From Oscillospiraceae bacterium (GTDB lineage Bacteria; Bacillota; Clostridia; Oscillospirales; Ruminococcaceae): 64,000 nucleotides of DNA. A model generated the notes under the pieces. The model was not told where the DNA came from, did not search any database, and worked only from the letters and a program-made list of their open reading frames with translations. Positions 33,884 through 42,783 of this stretch are shown in pieces; the stretch's first letter is position 1, and every line of letters starts with the position of its first letter. The DNA is taken from NCBI GenBank assembly GCA_017848055.1, contig JAGALZ010000006.1, forward strand, positions 105,080 to 169,079. The letters are read 5' to 3'. The translations under genes were made by a program, and so were the position numbers.

Positions 33884-34969
33884 ATGAAACATTATTCAAA
33901 AAGGCTTTTAGCAGTTCTTTGCACAGCTGCACTTGCGTCTTCAATGCTCGGCGGATGCGTTTTCCTGCCTGACGAGGAAGAGGTTCTTGCGGCTCCTTCC
34001 GTGCAGTCGGCTGAAATCTCCTACACCACAGTTGAAGCAAAGAGAAAGGATATCCGCAAGGTGGATATCAATACTGCTACTGTAAAATCCCAGAACGAGT
34101 ACAATATGGCGTTCTCCGAGCAGAGCGGTACCATTGCAAAAATCCATGTCCGTGCAGGCGACAAGGTAAAAAAGGGCGACCTTCTTTGTGAGCTTGATAT
34201 AAGCTCCCTTGAATACTCGATTACGGAAACAGAGCTTTATCTCAAGAAGGCAAAGCTTGACAAGAAGGTTCTCGAAGAAAGAGGCGCTTCTCAGACTGAA
34301 ATCGACAGAGCGCAGGTTGAGGTTGACCTGATTCAGATGCAGATGGACGACCTTTACGCTAAGCGTGACGACGCAAAGCTTTATGCTGAGGCAGACGGTA
34401 CTGTAGCTTCATTCGGCAGCGGAATCTCGGCAGGCAACTATGTTGACAAGGGTCAGACTGTTATGACAATCATCGACACCGACGACCTTTACATCTCGAT
34501 TGCACCTGATGATTTCAAGCTTTACGATATGGGAACCCCTCTCTTTATCGAAATCGGCGACGTTCAGTATGCTGCTGAGGTGTTTATGATTCCGGAAGAG
34601 GTTGTTGCAAACGGCAGCGCCGAAGAGGACAAGGAACCGAACTACGACATCTTTGACCCTGACGCTGAGAAGGAAGAAGCTGCAACAGGCGTTGTGTTCG
34701 ATACAGAGCATGTTTACATAAAATTTACTGACACTCCTCCCGAGGACTGTGTCGGAAATCTCGTAGATGCGGTTCTGGTTATTGATTCAAGAGAAAATGT
34801 TATCGCTATTTCAAATAACCTCATAAAGAACATCGACGGCAAGAATATCGTTTATCTCCTCAAGGACGGCAAGAAGGTTGCGCAGGACGTTGAAATCGGT
34901 CTTAAGACTGCTTCACAGTGCGAAATCACCTCAGGTCTTTCAGAGGGCGATATCATCATCATCCGCTAA
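33884..34969 (+). CDS. HlyD/MacA-like membrane fusion lipoprotein
   Basis: A 361-residue extracytoplasmic adaptor. The signal peptide ends in the lipobox SMLGGC. The lipoyl-like halves are GTIAKIHVRAGDKVKKGD and an opposing DGTVASFGSGISAGNYVDKGQ, separated by a helical hairpin (about residues 110-165). The C-terminal part has the beta-barrel and VLVIDSRENVIAI. Such adaptors link an FtsX-type ABC permease to the cell exterior. GAAAGGGG lies upstream of the ATG. The permease gene follows after 45 bp, a gap that holds a small GGCTC/GAGCC hairpin around the purine-rich AAGGAAAGGAG. Confidence 0.9.
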   Translation: MKHYSKRLLAVLCTAALASSMLGGCVFLPDEEEVLAAPSVQSAEISYTTVEAKRKDIRKVDINTATVKSQNEYNMAFSEQSGTIAKIHVRAGDKVKKGDLLCELDISSLEYSITETELYLKKAKLDKKVLEERGASQTEIDRAQVEVDLIQMQMDDLYAKRDDAKLYAEADGTVASFGSGISAGNYVDKGQTVMTIIDTDDLYISIAPDDFKLYDMGTPLFIEIGDVQYAAEVFMIPEEVVANGSAEEDKEPNYDIFDPDAEKEEAATGVVFDTEHVYIKFTDTPPEDCVGNLVDAVLVIDSRENVIAISNNLIKNIDGKNIVYLLKDGKKVAQDVEIGLKTASQCEITSGLSEGDIIIIR

Positions 34970-35014
34970 GGCTCACTCTACAAGGAAAGGAGAGCCTACG
35001 GGCGATTATAATTT

Positions 35015-37891
35015 ATGTTTACTCTATTACTTCGCAAAATGCGAAACACAAAATGGATGGTTGCCTGCCTGCTCATCGGTTTCATAATGGCTTCGGCAAT
35101 GCTTTCAACCATTCCGATTTATATGAACGCTTCACTACAGCGTATGCTCGTTAAGGACTTGGAAGAGTTCCAGAGGGAGAACAACGTCTACCCCGGTGTT
35201 TACGCCTTCCACAATGTTGTTCCGCTTAACGACGACAAGGACGGACAGCTTGAATTCATAAACGAGCGAATCGATTTTGCAAATGAGCAGTTTGACAGTC
35301 TTGGCTTCAAGGCTCAGAGCGATAAGATTTTTATCGTTGACGACTACGACAACATTACCTCACTCTCGACATCGGGCGGTTCAAGACCTGCTGTCAAGGT
35401 TGGTACTATGACAAACCTCTCGGAGCACATCACCTTCGTTGAAGGAAGAATGTTTGAGCCGGGACTTCGTGAAGACGGAGTTTACGAGGTTATCACAACA
35501 CAGAACGCTCTGAAGATTTCGGGACTTACCGCAAACACTGTTTACGAGGTTGCAAACTCCTTTGACACCGCCGCACTCAGAACTATGAAGGTTGAGATTG
35601 TCGGTGTGTTCACAGCTTCTGATGCAAACGACCCTTACTGGGCAGAGGGACTTGACGCAACATACTTAAACACCCTCTTTATGGACTACGACACCTTCCT
35701 CGAAGGCCCTGTTGAGGACGAGGTTTGTATCCCGTCTTCTCTCGACAGAAGATTTGCTATCGACTATCCTTCAATGGATATGACAAAGCTTGCAAACATC
35801 AACGAAATTGTTACCCAGCAGAAAAAGGACGCAGCTTCGATGAGAATCAACTTCTCATTCCCTGCTCAGGAAATCCTCATTGAGTATGAATCAAGAGCTT
35901 CTCAGCTTAAGATGATTCTCTGGCTTATTCAGATTCCTGTAATGCTGATGATTGTGTTCTATCTGTTTATGGTATCTCAGCTCAATGTTGAGCAGGAAAA
36001 GAACGAGATTGCGGTATTCAAGAGCCGTGGTGCTTCGTCGGGACAGATATTCCTTATCTATGCCCTGGAATCGCTGCTTTTAGGACTCTTCACCGCTGTA
36101 ATAGGCCCGTTTGTGGCACTGCTTCTTTGCAGAATGCTGGGTGCATCAAACGGCTTTATGGAATTTGTAAACAGAAAGGCTCTGCCTATCACACTTACCA
36201 CCGACGCTTTCCTCTACTCGATTTTAGCGGTTGTTGTATTCTTTATCACAACAATGACTCCTATAATCCCTGCCGCAAAGATGTCTATCGTTGCCCACAA
36301 GCAGAGCAAGGCTAAAAAGAAGAAGCGTCCGCTCTGGGAAAAGCTTTTCCTCGACGTTATCCTTCTCGGCGGCTCCATAGGCTGGCTTTACTACTACCAC
36401 TATCAGCAGGAAAATCTCCTCGATATGGGTGTCACAAATTCAAGCGGAACTATAAATCCTATGCTGTTTGTTGCATCAACTGCGTTTATCTTAGGTGCGG
36501 CACTCGTTGTAATCAGAATTTATCCGCTTATCATCAGACTCATATACAAAATCGGAAAACGTTTCTGGTCGCCTGCGGCTTACGTTTCCTTAAACAACAT
36601 CGGTCGCTCCTCGACGGGCAGAGAACGCTTCCTTATGGTTTTCCTGGTGCTGACTGTTTCGCTGGGTATCTTCTTTGCAAATACCGCAAGAGCACTCAAC
36701 CGCAATGCCGAAGAAAAGGTATACTACACTATCGGCTGCGATGCTATTATCACCGAAAACTGGAAGAGCGAGGTTCATTCCTACACTGACGAAAGCACCG
36801 GAGAAAATGCTTCCGTTACAAACTACATAGAACCGACCTTCGAAAGATTCGCAGGACTCCCTCAGGTTGAATCCTCGGCAAGAGTCCTCAAATCCTACCA
36901 CACAGCTATCAGCGGCGAGGATATCCAGAAGCCGCTTTCAGGTGGCAGAGGCGGCAACAGAGTTACCGACACAGTTGGCAGCTGCACAGTTATGGCAATA
37001 AATCCGGCTGAATTCTCCTCAGTTGCTCACTCGATTGACAGGCTCCTGCCTTCACACATCAACGCTTACCTCAACGGTCTGAGCGATTCTCCTTCGGGAG
37101 TTATTCTCTCATCATCCTTCAAGGACAGCTACGGGGTAAAGCTCGGCGATGTCGTTACAATTAACAGCGACTGGGGCGACGCAACATTCGAAGCTACTGT
37201 AATCGCATTCGTTGAATACTGGCCTTCTATCAACCCTTACAAGCAGACGGATGACGGAGCATATGTTGACTTCGCTATTCTCAACTACGACTACGTTCAG
37301 ATTCACACACCGTCCGTTCAGCCTTATGAGGTATGGCTCAACCTCAAGGAAGACACCGCAACCGCTGACCTCTTCGCTTCTATCGAAGAAAGCGATATCC
37401 AGGCTTCCTCAATTCAGGTTTCTGCTCAGAATATCATAAGCGAAAAGAACGACCCGATGCTTCAGGGCTTAAACGGTGCTCTCACTCTCGGATTTATCAT
37501 CATTATGATAATGTGCCTCATAGGATTCCTTATCTACTGGATTCTTTCTATTAAGTCAAGAACTCTCCAGTTCGGTATCCTCAGAGCTATGGGTATGAGC
37601 TTCAGAGAAATTATCGCTCTTATCCTCTATGAACAGCTCCTCGTATCCGGTGTCGCTATCATCATCGCTTTCGTTATCGGCTACTTCGCAAGCGTGCTCT
37701 ATATCCCGCTCTTCGAAAGCCTCTACGACGCTTCTCAGATGGTTCCGCCTCTCGCTGTTATCCCCGAAAGAGGCGACTACCTCAAGATTTATGTCGTTAT
37801 CGGCGCTATGCTTCTCCTCGGCTTTGTAGTCCTCGCAAGACTTATCTCTAAGATAAATATCTCTAAGGCCCTCAAGCTCGGCGAAGAATAA
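35015..37891 (+). CDS. FtsX/MacB-type ABC transporter permease, no ATPase encoded beside it
   Basis: A 958-residue membrane protein with two FtsX-like cores. A first helix (about 15-40) and a large outer domain precede three helices at about 305-425. A second set of helices lies at about 455-560, another outer domain follows, then three C-terminal helices from about 825 on (LGFIIIMIMCLIGFLIYWI). In MacB and Lol-type systems such permeases use a separate or fused ATPase and act as mechanotransducers for export. Neither the gene nor its neighbours carry Walker motifs, so the ATPase must come from elsewhere. The purine-rich ribosome binding site is 24 nt away from the ATG, which is far; no closer alternative start exists. 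Confidence 0.9.
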   Translation: MFTLLLRKMRNTKWMVACLLIGFIMASAMLSTIPIYMNASLQRMLVKDLEEFQRENNVYPGVYAFHNVVPLNDDKDGQLEFINERIDFANEQFDSLGFKAQSDKIFIVDDYDNITSLSTSGGSRPAVKVGTMTNLSEHITFVEGRMFEPGLREDGVYEVITTQNALKISGLTANTVYEVANSFDTAALRTMKVEIVGVFTASDANDPYWAEGLDATYLNTLFMDYDTFLEGPVEDEVCIPSSLDRRFAIDYPSMDMTKLANINEIVTQQKKDAASMRINFSFPAQEILIEYESRASQLKMILWLIQIPVMLMIVFYLFMVSQLNVEQEKNEIAVFKSRGASSGQIFLIYALESLLLGLFTAVIGPFVALLLCRMLGASNGFMEFVNRKALPITLTTDAFLYSILAVVVFFITTMTPIIPAAKMSIVAHKQSKAKKKKRPLWEKLFLDVILLGGSIGWLYYYHYQQENLLDMGVTNSSGTINPMLFVASTAFILGAALVVIRIYPLIIRLIYKIGKRFWSPAAYVSLNNIGRSSTGRERFLMVFLVLTVSLGIFFANTARALNRNAEEKVYYTIGCDAIITENWKSEVHSYTDESTGENASVTNYIEPTFERFAGLPQVESSARVLKSYHTAISGEDIQKPLSGGRGGNRVTDTVGSCTVMAINPAEFSSVAHSIDRLLPSHINAYLNGLSDSPSGVILSSSFKDSYGVKLGDVVTINSDWGDATFEATVIAFVEYWPSINPYKQTDDGAYVDFAILNYDYVQIHTPSVQPYEVWLNLKEDTATADLFASIEESDIQASSIQVSAQNIISEKNDPMLQGLNGALTLGFIIIMIMCLIGFLIYWILSIKSRTLQFGILRAMGMSFREIIALILYEQLLVSGVAIIIAFVIGYFASVLYIPLFESLYDASQMVPPLAVIPERGDYLKIYVVIGAMLLLGFVVLARLISKINISKALKLGEE

Positions 37892-37923
37892 ACACACTAT
37901 CATATAAACACTTTATATGCTCT

Positions 37924-38133
37924 TATTGAGGAAAACCCTTTTGAAAAAGGGCTTTTCCTCAAACTCCTTTCCTAAAACTTTTATAATTTAATTTCAGCCC
38001 CATCGGGTACCTATCGCATTACTGAAGACCGCAAGGTTTTCTCTCGGTGAGTACCCTATGGGGCTGAAATCATATCAAAAGTCTTTGTAAGGGGGCTCGG
38101 GGGATAACCTTTCTTCAGAAAGGTTTCCCCCGA
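37924..38133. repeat. palindromic intergenic element, copy D (variant apex)
   Basis: Same orientation as copy C and complete. The central arms read CAGCCCCATCGGGTA and TACCCTATGGGGCTG, and the apex differs from copies A-C and E (CCTATCGC ... GGTGAG). It fills the gap between two convergent genes. Confidence 0.88.
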
Positions 38134-38151
38134 CAAGCACATACAAGGTGT

Positions 38152-38727
38152 TTATATGGGTTTATGTTTATTTTGCTCCTGCCATTCGGATTCGAGAATA
38201 GCGTTATGGCAGATATCGAACCATCTTCCGTCGAATGCGAGGAAGGCTTCCTTTCTTATACCCTCGAGTGTAAAACCACACTTTTTAGCGACAAAGCCGG
38301 AAACGGGGTTTTCGGTTGCATTTTCGACAACGATTCTGTGCATATGCACCTGCGAGAACAGAAGGTCGACAACCGCCTTGAGAGCTTCGCTTGTAATACC
38401 TTTCCCCCAATGCTTCCAGGCGATGCAGTAGCCGATTTCGCAAGACCTGTCACGTTCGCTTTGTCTTACAACGCTGATGTTGCCGATTGCCTGCCCCTCG
38501 AATTCGATGAGCCAGTTGTAGTAATTCTTTTCGTCGTAATGGGTGCACCAGTCATTGAGGAGAGCTTTTGTTACTTCGATAGACTCATGCGGGAGCCAGG
38601 TGAGGAATTTTGCAACACGGGTGTCACTTGCCCAGTTTGAGTACATTGCTTCAGCGTCCTGCGGTGTAAACCTGCGCAGGGTAAGGCGTTTTGTTTTTAT
38701 AGTAGTTGTTCCTATGTGATTGAGCAT
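38152..38727 (-). CDS. GNAT N-acetyltransferase, RimJ/RimL type
   Basis: A 191-residue acetyltransferase. The N-terminus TKRLTLRRFTPQDAEAMY and the acetyl-CoA-binding stretch CEIGYCIAWKHWGKGITSEA are typical of the RimJ/RimL group, followed by NPVSGFVAKKCGF. The acceptor is unknown: ribosomal proteins, antibiotics or small amines are all possible. The ATG at 38727 lies 9 nt after AAGGAG; an upstream in-frame ATG at 38736 touches that site. It lies 5 nt past the stop of the nucleoside phosphorylase gene and is probably translated from the same mRNA. Confidence 0.9.
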   Translation of the reverse strand: MLNHIGTTTIKTKRLTLRRFTPQDAEAMYSNWASDTRVAKFLTWLPHESIEVTKALLNDWCTHYDEKNYYNWLIEFEGQAIGNISVVRQSERDRSCEIGYCIAWKHWGKGITSEALKAVVDLLFSQVHMHRIVVENATENPVSGFVAKKCGFTLEGIRKEAFLAFDGRWFDICHNAILESEWQEQNKHKPI

Positions 38728-38732
38728 ACATA

Positions 38733-39530
38733 TCATCTCCTTGACAATAAATAGATTAAATCGGGCAGGATTTCCTTTCTTGCCCTGTCGTAAATTGCCT
38801 CAATCTCCTCGCTTCTTCCAACAAGCGGAACACCCGTTGCGGAGTTGTCTGAAACAACGAGAAATGCAACGGCAGGTACTTCAAAGAGCTTTGCAACTGC
38901 ATAAAATACCGAGGTTTCCATTTCGATAAGGTCTGTGTCGAATGAGCGGATTTCGTCGAGATGGGTGTACTCCATAACTATCGAATCGGTGCAGAAAACG
39001 CTTGCCTTTTTAACCGTGTAGCCGTTTTCCTTCGCAAGCTCTATGACGCTGTCTGTGTACTGCCCGTCGGGGTAGATTTTCTCAAACGGGATGTAGTCTG
39101 AGAGGCTGTCCTTGAGGTAGGCGTTTGCAAGAGTTCCCGAAACGCAGTAGCTTGGGATACATATATCGCCTATGTTAAACTCAGCCTTAAGTGCACCGAC
39201 CGCACCGACAAAGATAAGCTTCTTGAATTTGAGAGTTGCGCATATAAGCATATAATCGAGCATATTTCCTCCGCCCGTTGTGGACTTCGCCCAGGCGATT
39301 TTCAAGCCGTCCTTTTCAACGAGAAAGCCCTCGCAGAAGCCAAGAGAGCCGAGCTTTGTGATTTTAAAGCTGCTGTCCCGTATGAGCTTTTCGGGTGTGT
39401 ATGCAGGTGCAACAACGAGTGCGTCGTACTCTATGCTGTCATCAAAGCCGAAATGTATGTATGCAAGGTCAACCGAGCTGAAATTGTACTTGCTTCCTTT
39501 TTCAAAGATTTTCTTTAATTTGTCTGTCAT
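38733..39530 (-). CDS. nucleoside phosphorylase (PNP/UDP family 1)
   Basis: A 265-residue protein of the uridine/purine phosphorylase fold. Typical blocks are the glycine-rich STTGGGNMLDY, IFVGAVGALKAEFNIGDI, and the ribose-binding EMETSVFYAVAKLFEVPA with the conserved MET-like glutamate. It would split nucleosides with phosphate, but the base preference is not clear; the protein differs from both the standard DeoD and Udp lines. AAAGGA precedes the ATG at 39530; the longer frame to 39605 runs into intergenic sequence. It is first of a pair with the acetyltransferase gene. Confidence 0.85.
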   Translation of the reverse strand: MTDKLKKIFEKGSKYNFSSVDLAYIHFGFDDSIEYDALVVAPAYTPEKLIRDSSFKITKLGSLGFCEGFLVEKDGLKIAWAKSTTGGGNMLDYMLICATLKFKKLIFVGAVGALKAEFNIGDICIPSYCVSGTLANAYLKDSLSDYIPFEKIYPDGQYTDSVIELAKENGYTVKKASVFCTDSIVMEYTHLDEIRSFDTDLIEMETSVFYAVAKLFEVPAVAFLVVSDNSATGVPLVGRSEEIEAIYDRARKEILPDLIYLLSRR

Positions 39531-39621
39531 GATTTTTAGTCCTTTCTGAATATGTCTAGTGCGGCGAGCCGCCGCCGGCAATGCCACCCCCACCGACGTT
39601 ACCACAAGCCAAGCTTTCCAT

Positions 39622-39650
39622 AAGCCCCCTCAAGGGGGCTTTATTATTCG
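39622..39650 (+). terminator. GC-rich terminator-like hairpin between minus-strand genes
   Basis: AAGCCCCCT pairs with AGGGGGCTT around two bases, followed by TATTATT on the plus strand. Both neighbours are on the minus strand, so its orientation is unexpected; it may act in both directions after the methyltransferase gene. The flank 39555-39600 shares a degenerate GCGGCGAGCCGCC with mosaic repeat locus 1. Confidence 0.5.
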
Positions 39651-39687
39651 TATGTGCCGAAGTATGAGTCTATGAAGTGTCCTTGTA

Positions 39688-40476
39688 TCAGTTCTTTCTG
39701 AAGATGTCCAGTGTATGATTTGAATAACCCGTAAGCTCGATTCTTTCGCAGGTTGCGAGGTGGTAGTCAAGAAACAGGCGGTAGCTTTCTTCGTCCATCT
39801 GAGCGAGCGTTTCCCTCATATGATTTGCGTAGCCGTCGGCTGCGACATAGTGTAGCTGTGTGACATCGAAGCCTTCTCGCAGCTTGTCGATATTCTCCTT
39901 ACGCATCAACATAAACAAATCCCATGGCTTTGAAAATGCCTCGAAGGTCTTTGTATCGACCATACACTTTGCCACAATCTCCTTGATGTTTCCTTTAACA
40001 AAGCCAAAGGACATTATCGCCGAGTCCGTCATACAGTAGGCACAGAATATAACTCCGCCCTTTTTTGTGACTCGCACCGCCTCAGACATTGCCTTTCTTC
40101 TTTCCTCGTCCTCAAAAAGGTGATACATAGGGCCAAGCACCAGCGTTATATCAAAGCTGTTGTCCTCAAGAAAGCTCAGGTCAGTAGCGTTGCCCTGCCT
40201 TACAGAAACACGCTCGCCATCCTGCGTGTACATTTTGAAAAGCTCGATGTTGTGCTCCACAAGCTCAACAGCTGTAACGTCGTAGCCCATTCTTGCGATT
40301 GCGTGGCTGTAGCGGCCTGTTGCGGCGCCGATTTCAAGCACTCGCATCCCCTTTCTGAGATAACGCTCTATGTATTTCATCGTGGTGACAAACTCGACGT
40401 TGCCGTGTCTTGTTTCAAGCCTTCCCTGCTCGTCGTAGTTTTCGTAGTATTCGGTTAAGTAGTCCTTGGTTTCCAT
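39688..40476 (-). CDS. class I SAM-dependent methyltransferase
   Basis: A 262-residue methyltransferase. Motif I is RVLEIGAATGRYSHAIAR, followed by VTAVELVEHN (acidic residue binding the SAM ribose), NSFDITLVLGPMYHLF (motif IV region) and VTKKGGVIFCAYC. The substrate is unknown; it may be a small molecule. AAAGGAGAAGT lies before the ATG at 40476. It stands alone between two unusual noncoding regions. Confidence 0.9.
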   Translation of the reverse strand: METKDYLTEYYENYDEQGRLETRHGNVEFVTTMKYIERYLRKGMRVLEIGAATGRYSHAIARMGYDVTAVELVEHNIELFKMYTQDGERVSVRQGNATDLSFLEDNSFDITLVLGPMYHLFEDEERRKAMSEAVRVTKKGGVIFCAYCMTDSAIMSFGFVKGNIKEIVAKCMVDTKTFEAFSKPWDLFMLMRKENIDKLREGFDVTQLHYVAADGYANHMRETLAQMDEESYRLFLDYHLATCERIELTGYSNHTLDIFRKN

Positions 40477-40860
40477 GATACTTCTCCTTTATAGCTTCAT
40501 AAGGGTTTTCGTTTCATAAAGTTGCTATCGCAATTCTTCAGATTTCCTTTGGAAATCCACGAAGATTGTATAGCTTTGTCCGACCGCAGCGACATACAAA
40601 CTTGCCTTTATAACAAACTTATCGGAGGCACAATCGCCCTCGGTGGTCCTCCGATAAAAGCCTGCCGAGTTTTGTTTCTAGCGGAACATTCGCCGCCCCC
40701 TTGAGGGGGCTATGCAAACTGTTTGTTATCAGTAACGCTTGTGGGGGTGACATCCGCCCAGCGCATGGTAGCCAGCCTTATAGTTTGTCATAACTCAAAG
40801 CTTGTTTTGGCTGGCTTCGGATTTCCTTCGGAAATCCAAAACGGTCAAGCGTGTGGCTTG
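40477..40860. other. noncoding region with decayed repeat pieces
   Basis: I see no gene. There is a GCCTCCGATAA/TTATCGGAGGC-type inverted pair near 40618-40658 that shares CGGAGGCACAATCGCC with the mosaic repeats, a CCCCCTTGAGGGGG hairpin near 40695, and a hairpin GGATTTCC/GGAAATCC near 40820-40838. It looks like accumulated repeat remnants. Confidence 0.6.
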
Positions 40861-40904
40861 AAAAAAACAGTGCAGATGCCTTGTGGATAGGCGGTCTGCA
40901 CTGT
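40861..40904 (-). terminator. strong terminator of the small transcription unit
   Basis: On the minus strand ACAGTGCAGA pairs perfectly with TCTGCACTGT, with a further inner CC/GG pairing, followed by seven T residues. Confidence 0.93.
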
Positions 40905-40942
40905 CTTTTACTCTTTAACAAACAAAGTATGATGCACCTGGC

Positions 40943-41077
40943 TTATACGGTGCACATAGAACTTTCTGAAAAAAGGGTATGACAAGCAGTACCTGTTCCA
41001 CGCCAATACATAACGGGGACAAGCATCATTTCGTGCATATTCAATAGAGCATTGAGCTTTACAGAAGTTGCATTCAT
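40943..41077 (-). CDS. possible 44-residue peptide in an autonomous transcription unit
   Basis: An ATG at 41077 opens a 44-codon frame (start MNATSVKLNALLNMHE, end SESSMCTV) ending in TAA at 40943. A TAGGTG lies 8 nt upstream as a fair ribosome binding site. The peptide has two cysteines, a hydrophobic middle (MMLVPVMYW) and no recognised family. What makes it credible is the unit around it: a perfect consensus promoter 36 nt upstream and a strong terminator 40 nt downstream, with nothing else between. The product may instead be a small RNA of about 245 nt, since the stop codon lies in a TGCACC/GGTGCA hairpin. I cannot choose between the two. Confidence 0.45.
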   Translation of the reverse strand: MNATSVKLNALLNMHEMMLVPVMYWRGTGTACHTLFSESSMCTV

Positions 41078-41112
41078 TATTGCCACACCTATCCTTTCAA
41101 GAAATTTTCCTC

Positions 41113-41141
41113 ATTATACTTTCATTTTTCTCAGTTGTCAA
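41113..41141 (-). promoter_or_regulatory. perfect consensus promoter of the small transcription unit
   Basis: Minus strand TTGACA (41136-41141), 17 nt, TATAAT (41113-41118). All twelve positions match the consensus, suggesting strong constitutive transcription from near 41106. Confidence 0.9.
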
Positions 41142-41209
41142 CACCTCGGAAAAATTATTGTAGGATAAAACAAACTTACCCGATTACCTCAGCTCCCCTT
41201 TTTCATCAT

Positions 41210-41253
41210 TTGCACAAAACAAAACCGCACCCTCGCTATCTGAGAGTGCGGTT
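41210..41253 (-). terminator. rho-independent terminator after the first LRR gene
   Basis: Minus strand AACCGCACTCTC pairs with GAGGGTGCGGTT (one wobble), followed by TTGTTTTGT. Confidence 0.85.
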
Positions 41254-41266
41254 GATATTATATTGT

Positions 41267-42622
41267 TTAGTCCTCCTGTGTTGTATAGAGCTCTTCTATG
41301 TTGTACTCTGTATAGGTCTTGCCCTTGTAGGTGACGGAGATTGTATAGTTACCGAAGAATGCTCCTTGACCGATTTTTGTTACGCTGTCAGGGATTGTAA
41401 CTGTTTCAAAACCACAATAAGCAAATGCTCGATTACCGATTTCTGTTACGCTGTCTGGGATTGTAATCTCCGAGAGAGAACCACAACCGTAAAACGCAGA
41501 ACCTTCGATTTTTGTCACGCTGTCAGGAATTGCGACGCTTCTAAGATGATTACACGAAGAAAAGGTTCCCTTTTTTATGCTTGTCACGCCGTCAGGAATT
41601 ATGACTGTTTCAAAATCACAATAAGCAAATGCATCCTCACCGATTTCTGTTACACTGTCAGGGATATCGATTGTCTTGATATTGCTATCACTAAATGCAA
41701 ATTCTCCGATTGTTGTCACCCCATCAGGAATAATTACACTTTCAAGATTCTCACACGTATAAAAAGCTTTCTTATAGATAGTTGTTACGGTATCGGGAAT
41801 TACATATTCCTTATCCTTCTTTGCTGCAGGATAACAGATAATAGTTTCCTTGCTCTTGTCAAAGATAACACTGTCAACAGAACAGTAGTATTCATTATCT
41901 TCGTCAATAGTTATGTCGTCAAGCTTGCCGCAGAACTGAAATGCGCCACCGCCAAGAGATGAAACATTTGCCGGAATCTCTATATCCTCAAGGTCTTTGC
42001 AGGACATAAACGCAATACTTCCGATAGTGGTAAGGCTGTCAGGAAGCTCTACGTCAACCAGCCACTCGCACGCACAAAATGCCGCATCACCGATAGTTGT
42101 AATGCCCTCAGGAATCTTAATCTCCTTAAGGCTCCTGCAAACAAAGAAGCACTCAAGCGGTATCTCTGTGATACTATTCGGCAAGGTTACATTTACAAGG
42201 TCGTCACAACCATAAAATGTATCTTCTCCGAGAGTTTCTACAGTATTAGGGAATTCGATTGTTTCGAGCGACCAGCAAAAGCTGAATGCAAATCCTCCAA
42301 CGCTTGTAACGCCCTCAGGGATATTTATATCCTCTAGTCTAATGCACATGGTAAATGCATGTTCACCAATGTCTGTAACAGTGTCTGGAAGAGTAATACC
42401 TGTTATCTGTTCACAGTTCTCGAATGCGTTCGCACCAATAGCTGTAACTCCGTCGGGTACTACTATATTGCCCTCTGCGTTCTCGTCACAGTCCACAACA
42501 ACATTGTTCTCTATCACGAGAACATCCTTAGCTGAGCTGTCAGAGCTATCACAGGCAGTTGTCATACCCATAACCATTGCAAGACAAAGAGCGGCTGAAA
42601 TAATCCTTTTTGTGGTGTTCAT
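41267..42622 (-). CDS. BspA-type leucine-rich-repeat lipoprotein
   Basis: A 451-residue surface protein. The signal peptide ends in the lipobox GMTTAC, followed by a Ser/Asp linker. About 13 repeats of the LRR_5 (BspA) kind follow, each of about 23 residues on the pattern IxIPDSVTxIGxxAFxxCxxL. The C-terminal cap reads ISVTYKGKTY. One irregular block near residues 205-235 (DEDNEYYCSVDSVIFDKSKE) breaks the array. BspA-like proteins often bind host or matrix proteins, but in gut commensals the ligand is usually unknown. CGAAGGAG precedes the ATG. It has its own perfect promoter and terminator. Confidence 0.93.
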   Translation of the reverse strand: MNTTKRIISAALCLAMVMGMTTACDSSDSSAKDVLVIENNVVVDCDENAEGNIVVPDGVTAIGANAFENCEQITGITLPDTVTDIGEHAFTMCIRLEDINIPEGVTSVGGFAFSFCWSLETIEFPNTVETLGEDTFYGCDDLVNVTLPNSITEIPLECFFVCRSLKEIKIPEGITTIGDAAFCACEWLVDVELPDSLTTIGSIAFMSCKDLEDIEIPANVSSLGGGAFQFCGKLDDITIDEDNEYYCSVDSVIFDKSKETIICYPAAKKDKEYVIPDTVTTIYKKAFYTCENLESVIIPDGVTTIGEFAFSDSNIKTIDIPDSVTEIGEDAFAYCDFETVIIPDGVTSIKKGTFSSCNHLRSVAIPDSVTKIEGSAFYGCGSLSEITIPDSVTEIGNRAFAYCGFETVTIPDSVTKIGQGAFFGNYTISVTYKGKTYTEYNIEELYTTQED

Positions 42623-42666
42623 ATTTTCTCCTTCGATAATTTGTTTATATCTTTCCCTTGTGCTAC

Positions 42667-42695
42667 ATTATACATCATATAGTATTGTTTGTCAA
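42667..42695 (-). promoter_or_regulatory. consensus promoter of the first LRR gene
   Basis: Minus strand TTGACA (42690-42695), 17 nt, TATAAT (42667-42672), matching the consensus exactly. Confidence 0.85.
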
Positions 42696-42783
42696 GTATT
42701 ATTTACATAATTCTGAAATTGTAACCGAAATGTAAATATCAATTACATAAATGTAGCAACCCCCTATCGGACTACCGTATAAA

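Noticed and set aside
40522..40704. Plus-strand frame of 60 codons
   Set aside because: It lies in decayed repeat sequence and has no ribosome binding site.
41135..41962. Long plus-strand frame of 275 codons
   Set aside because: It is the antisense of the leucine-rich-repeat gene; its repeats mirror the LRR periodicity.
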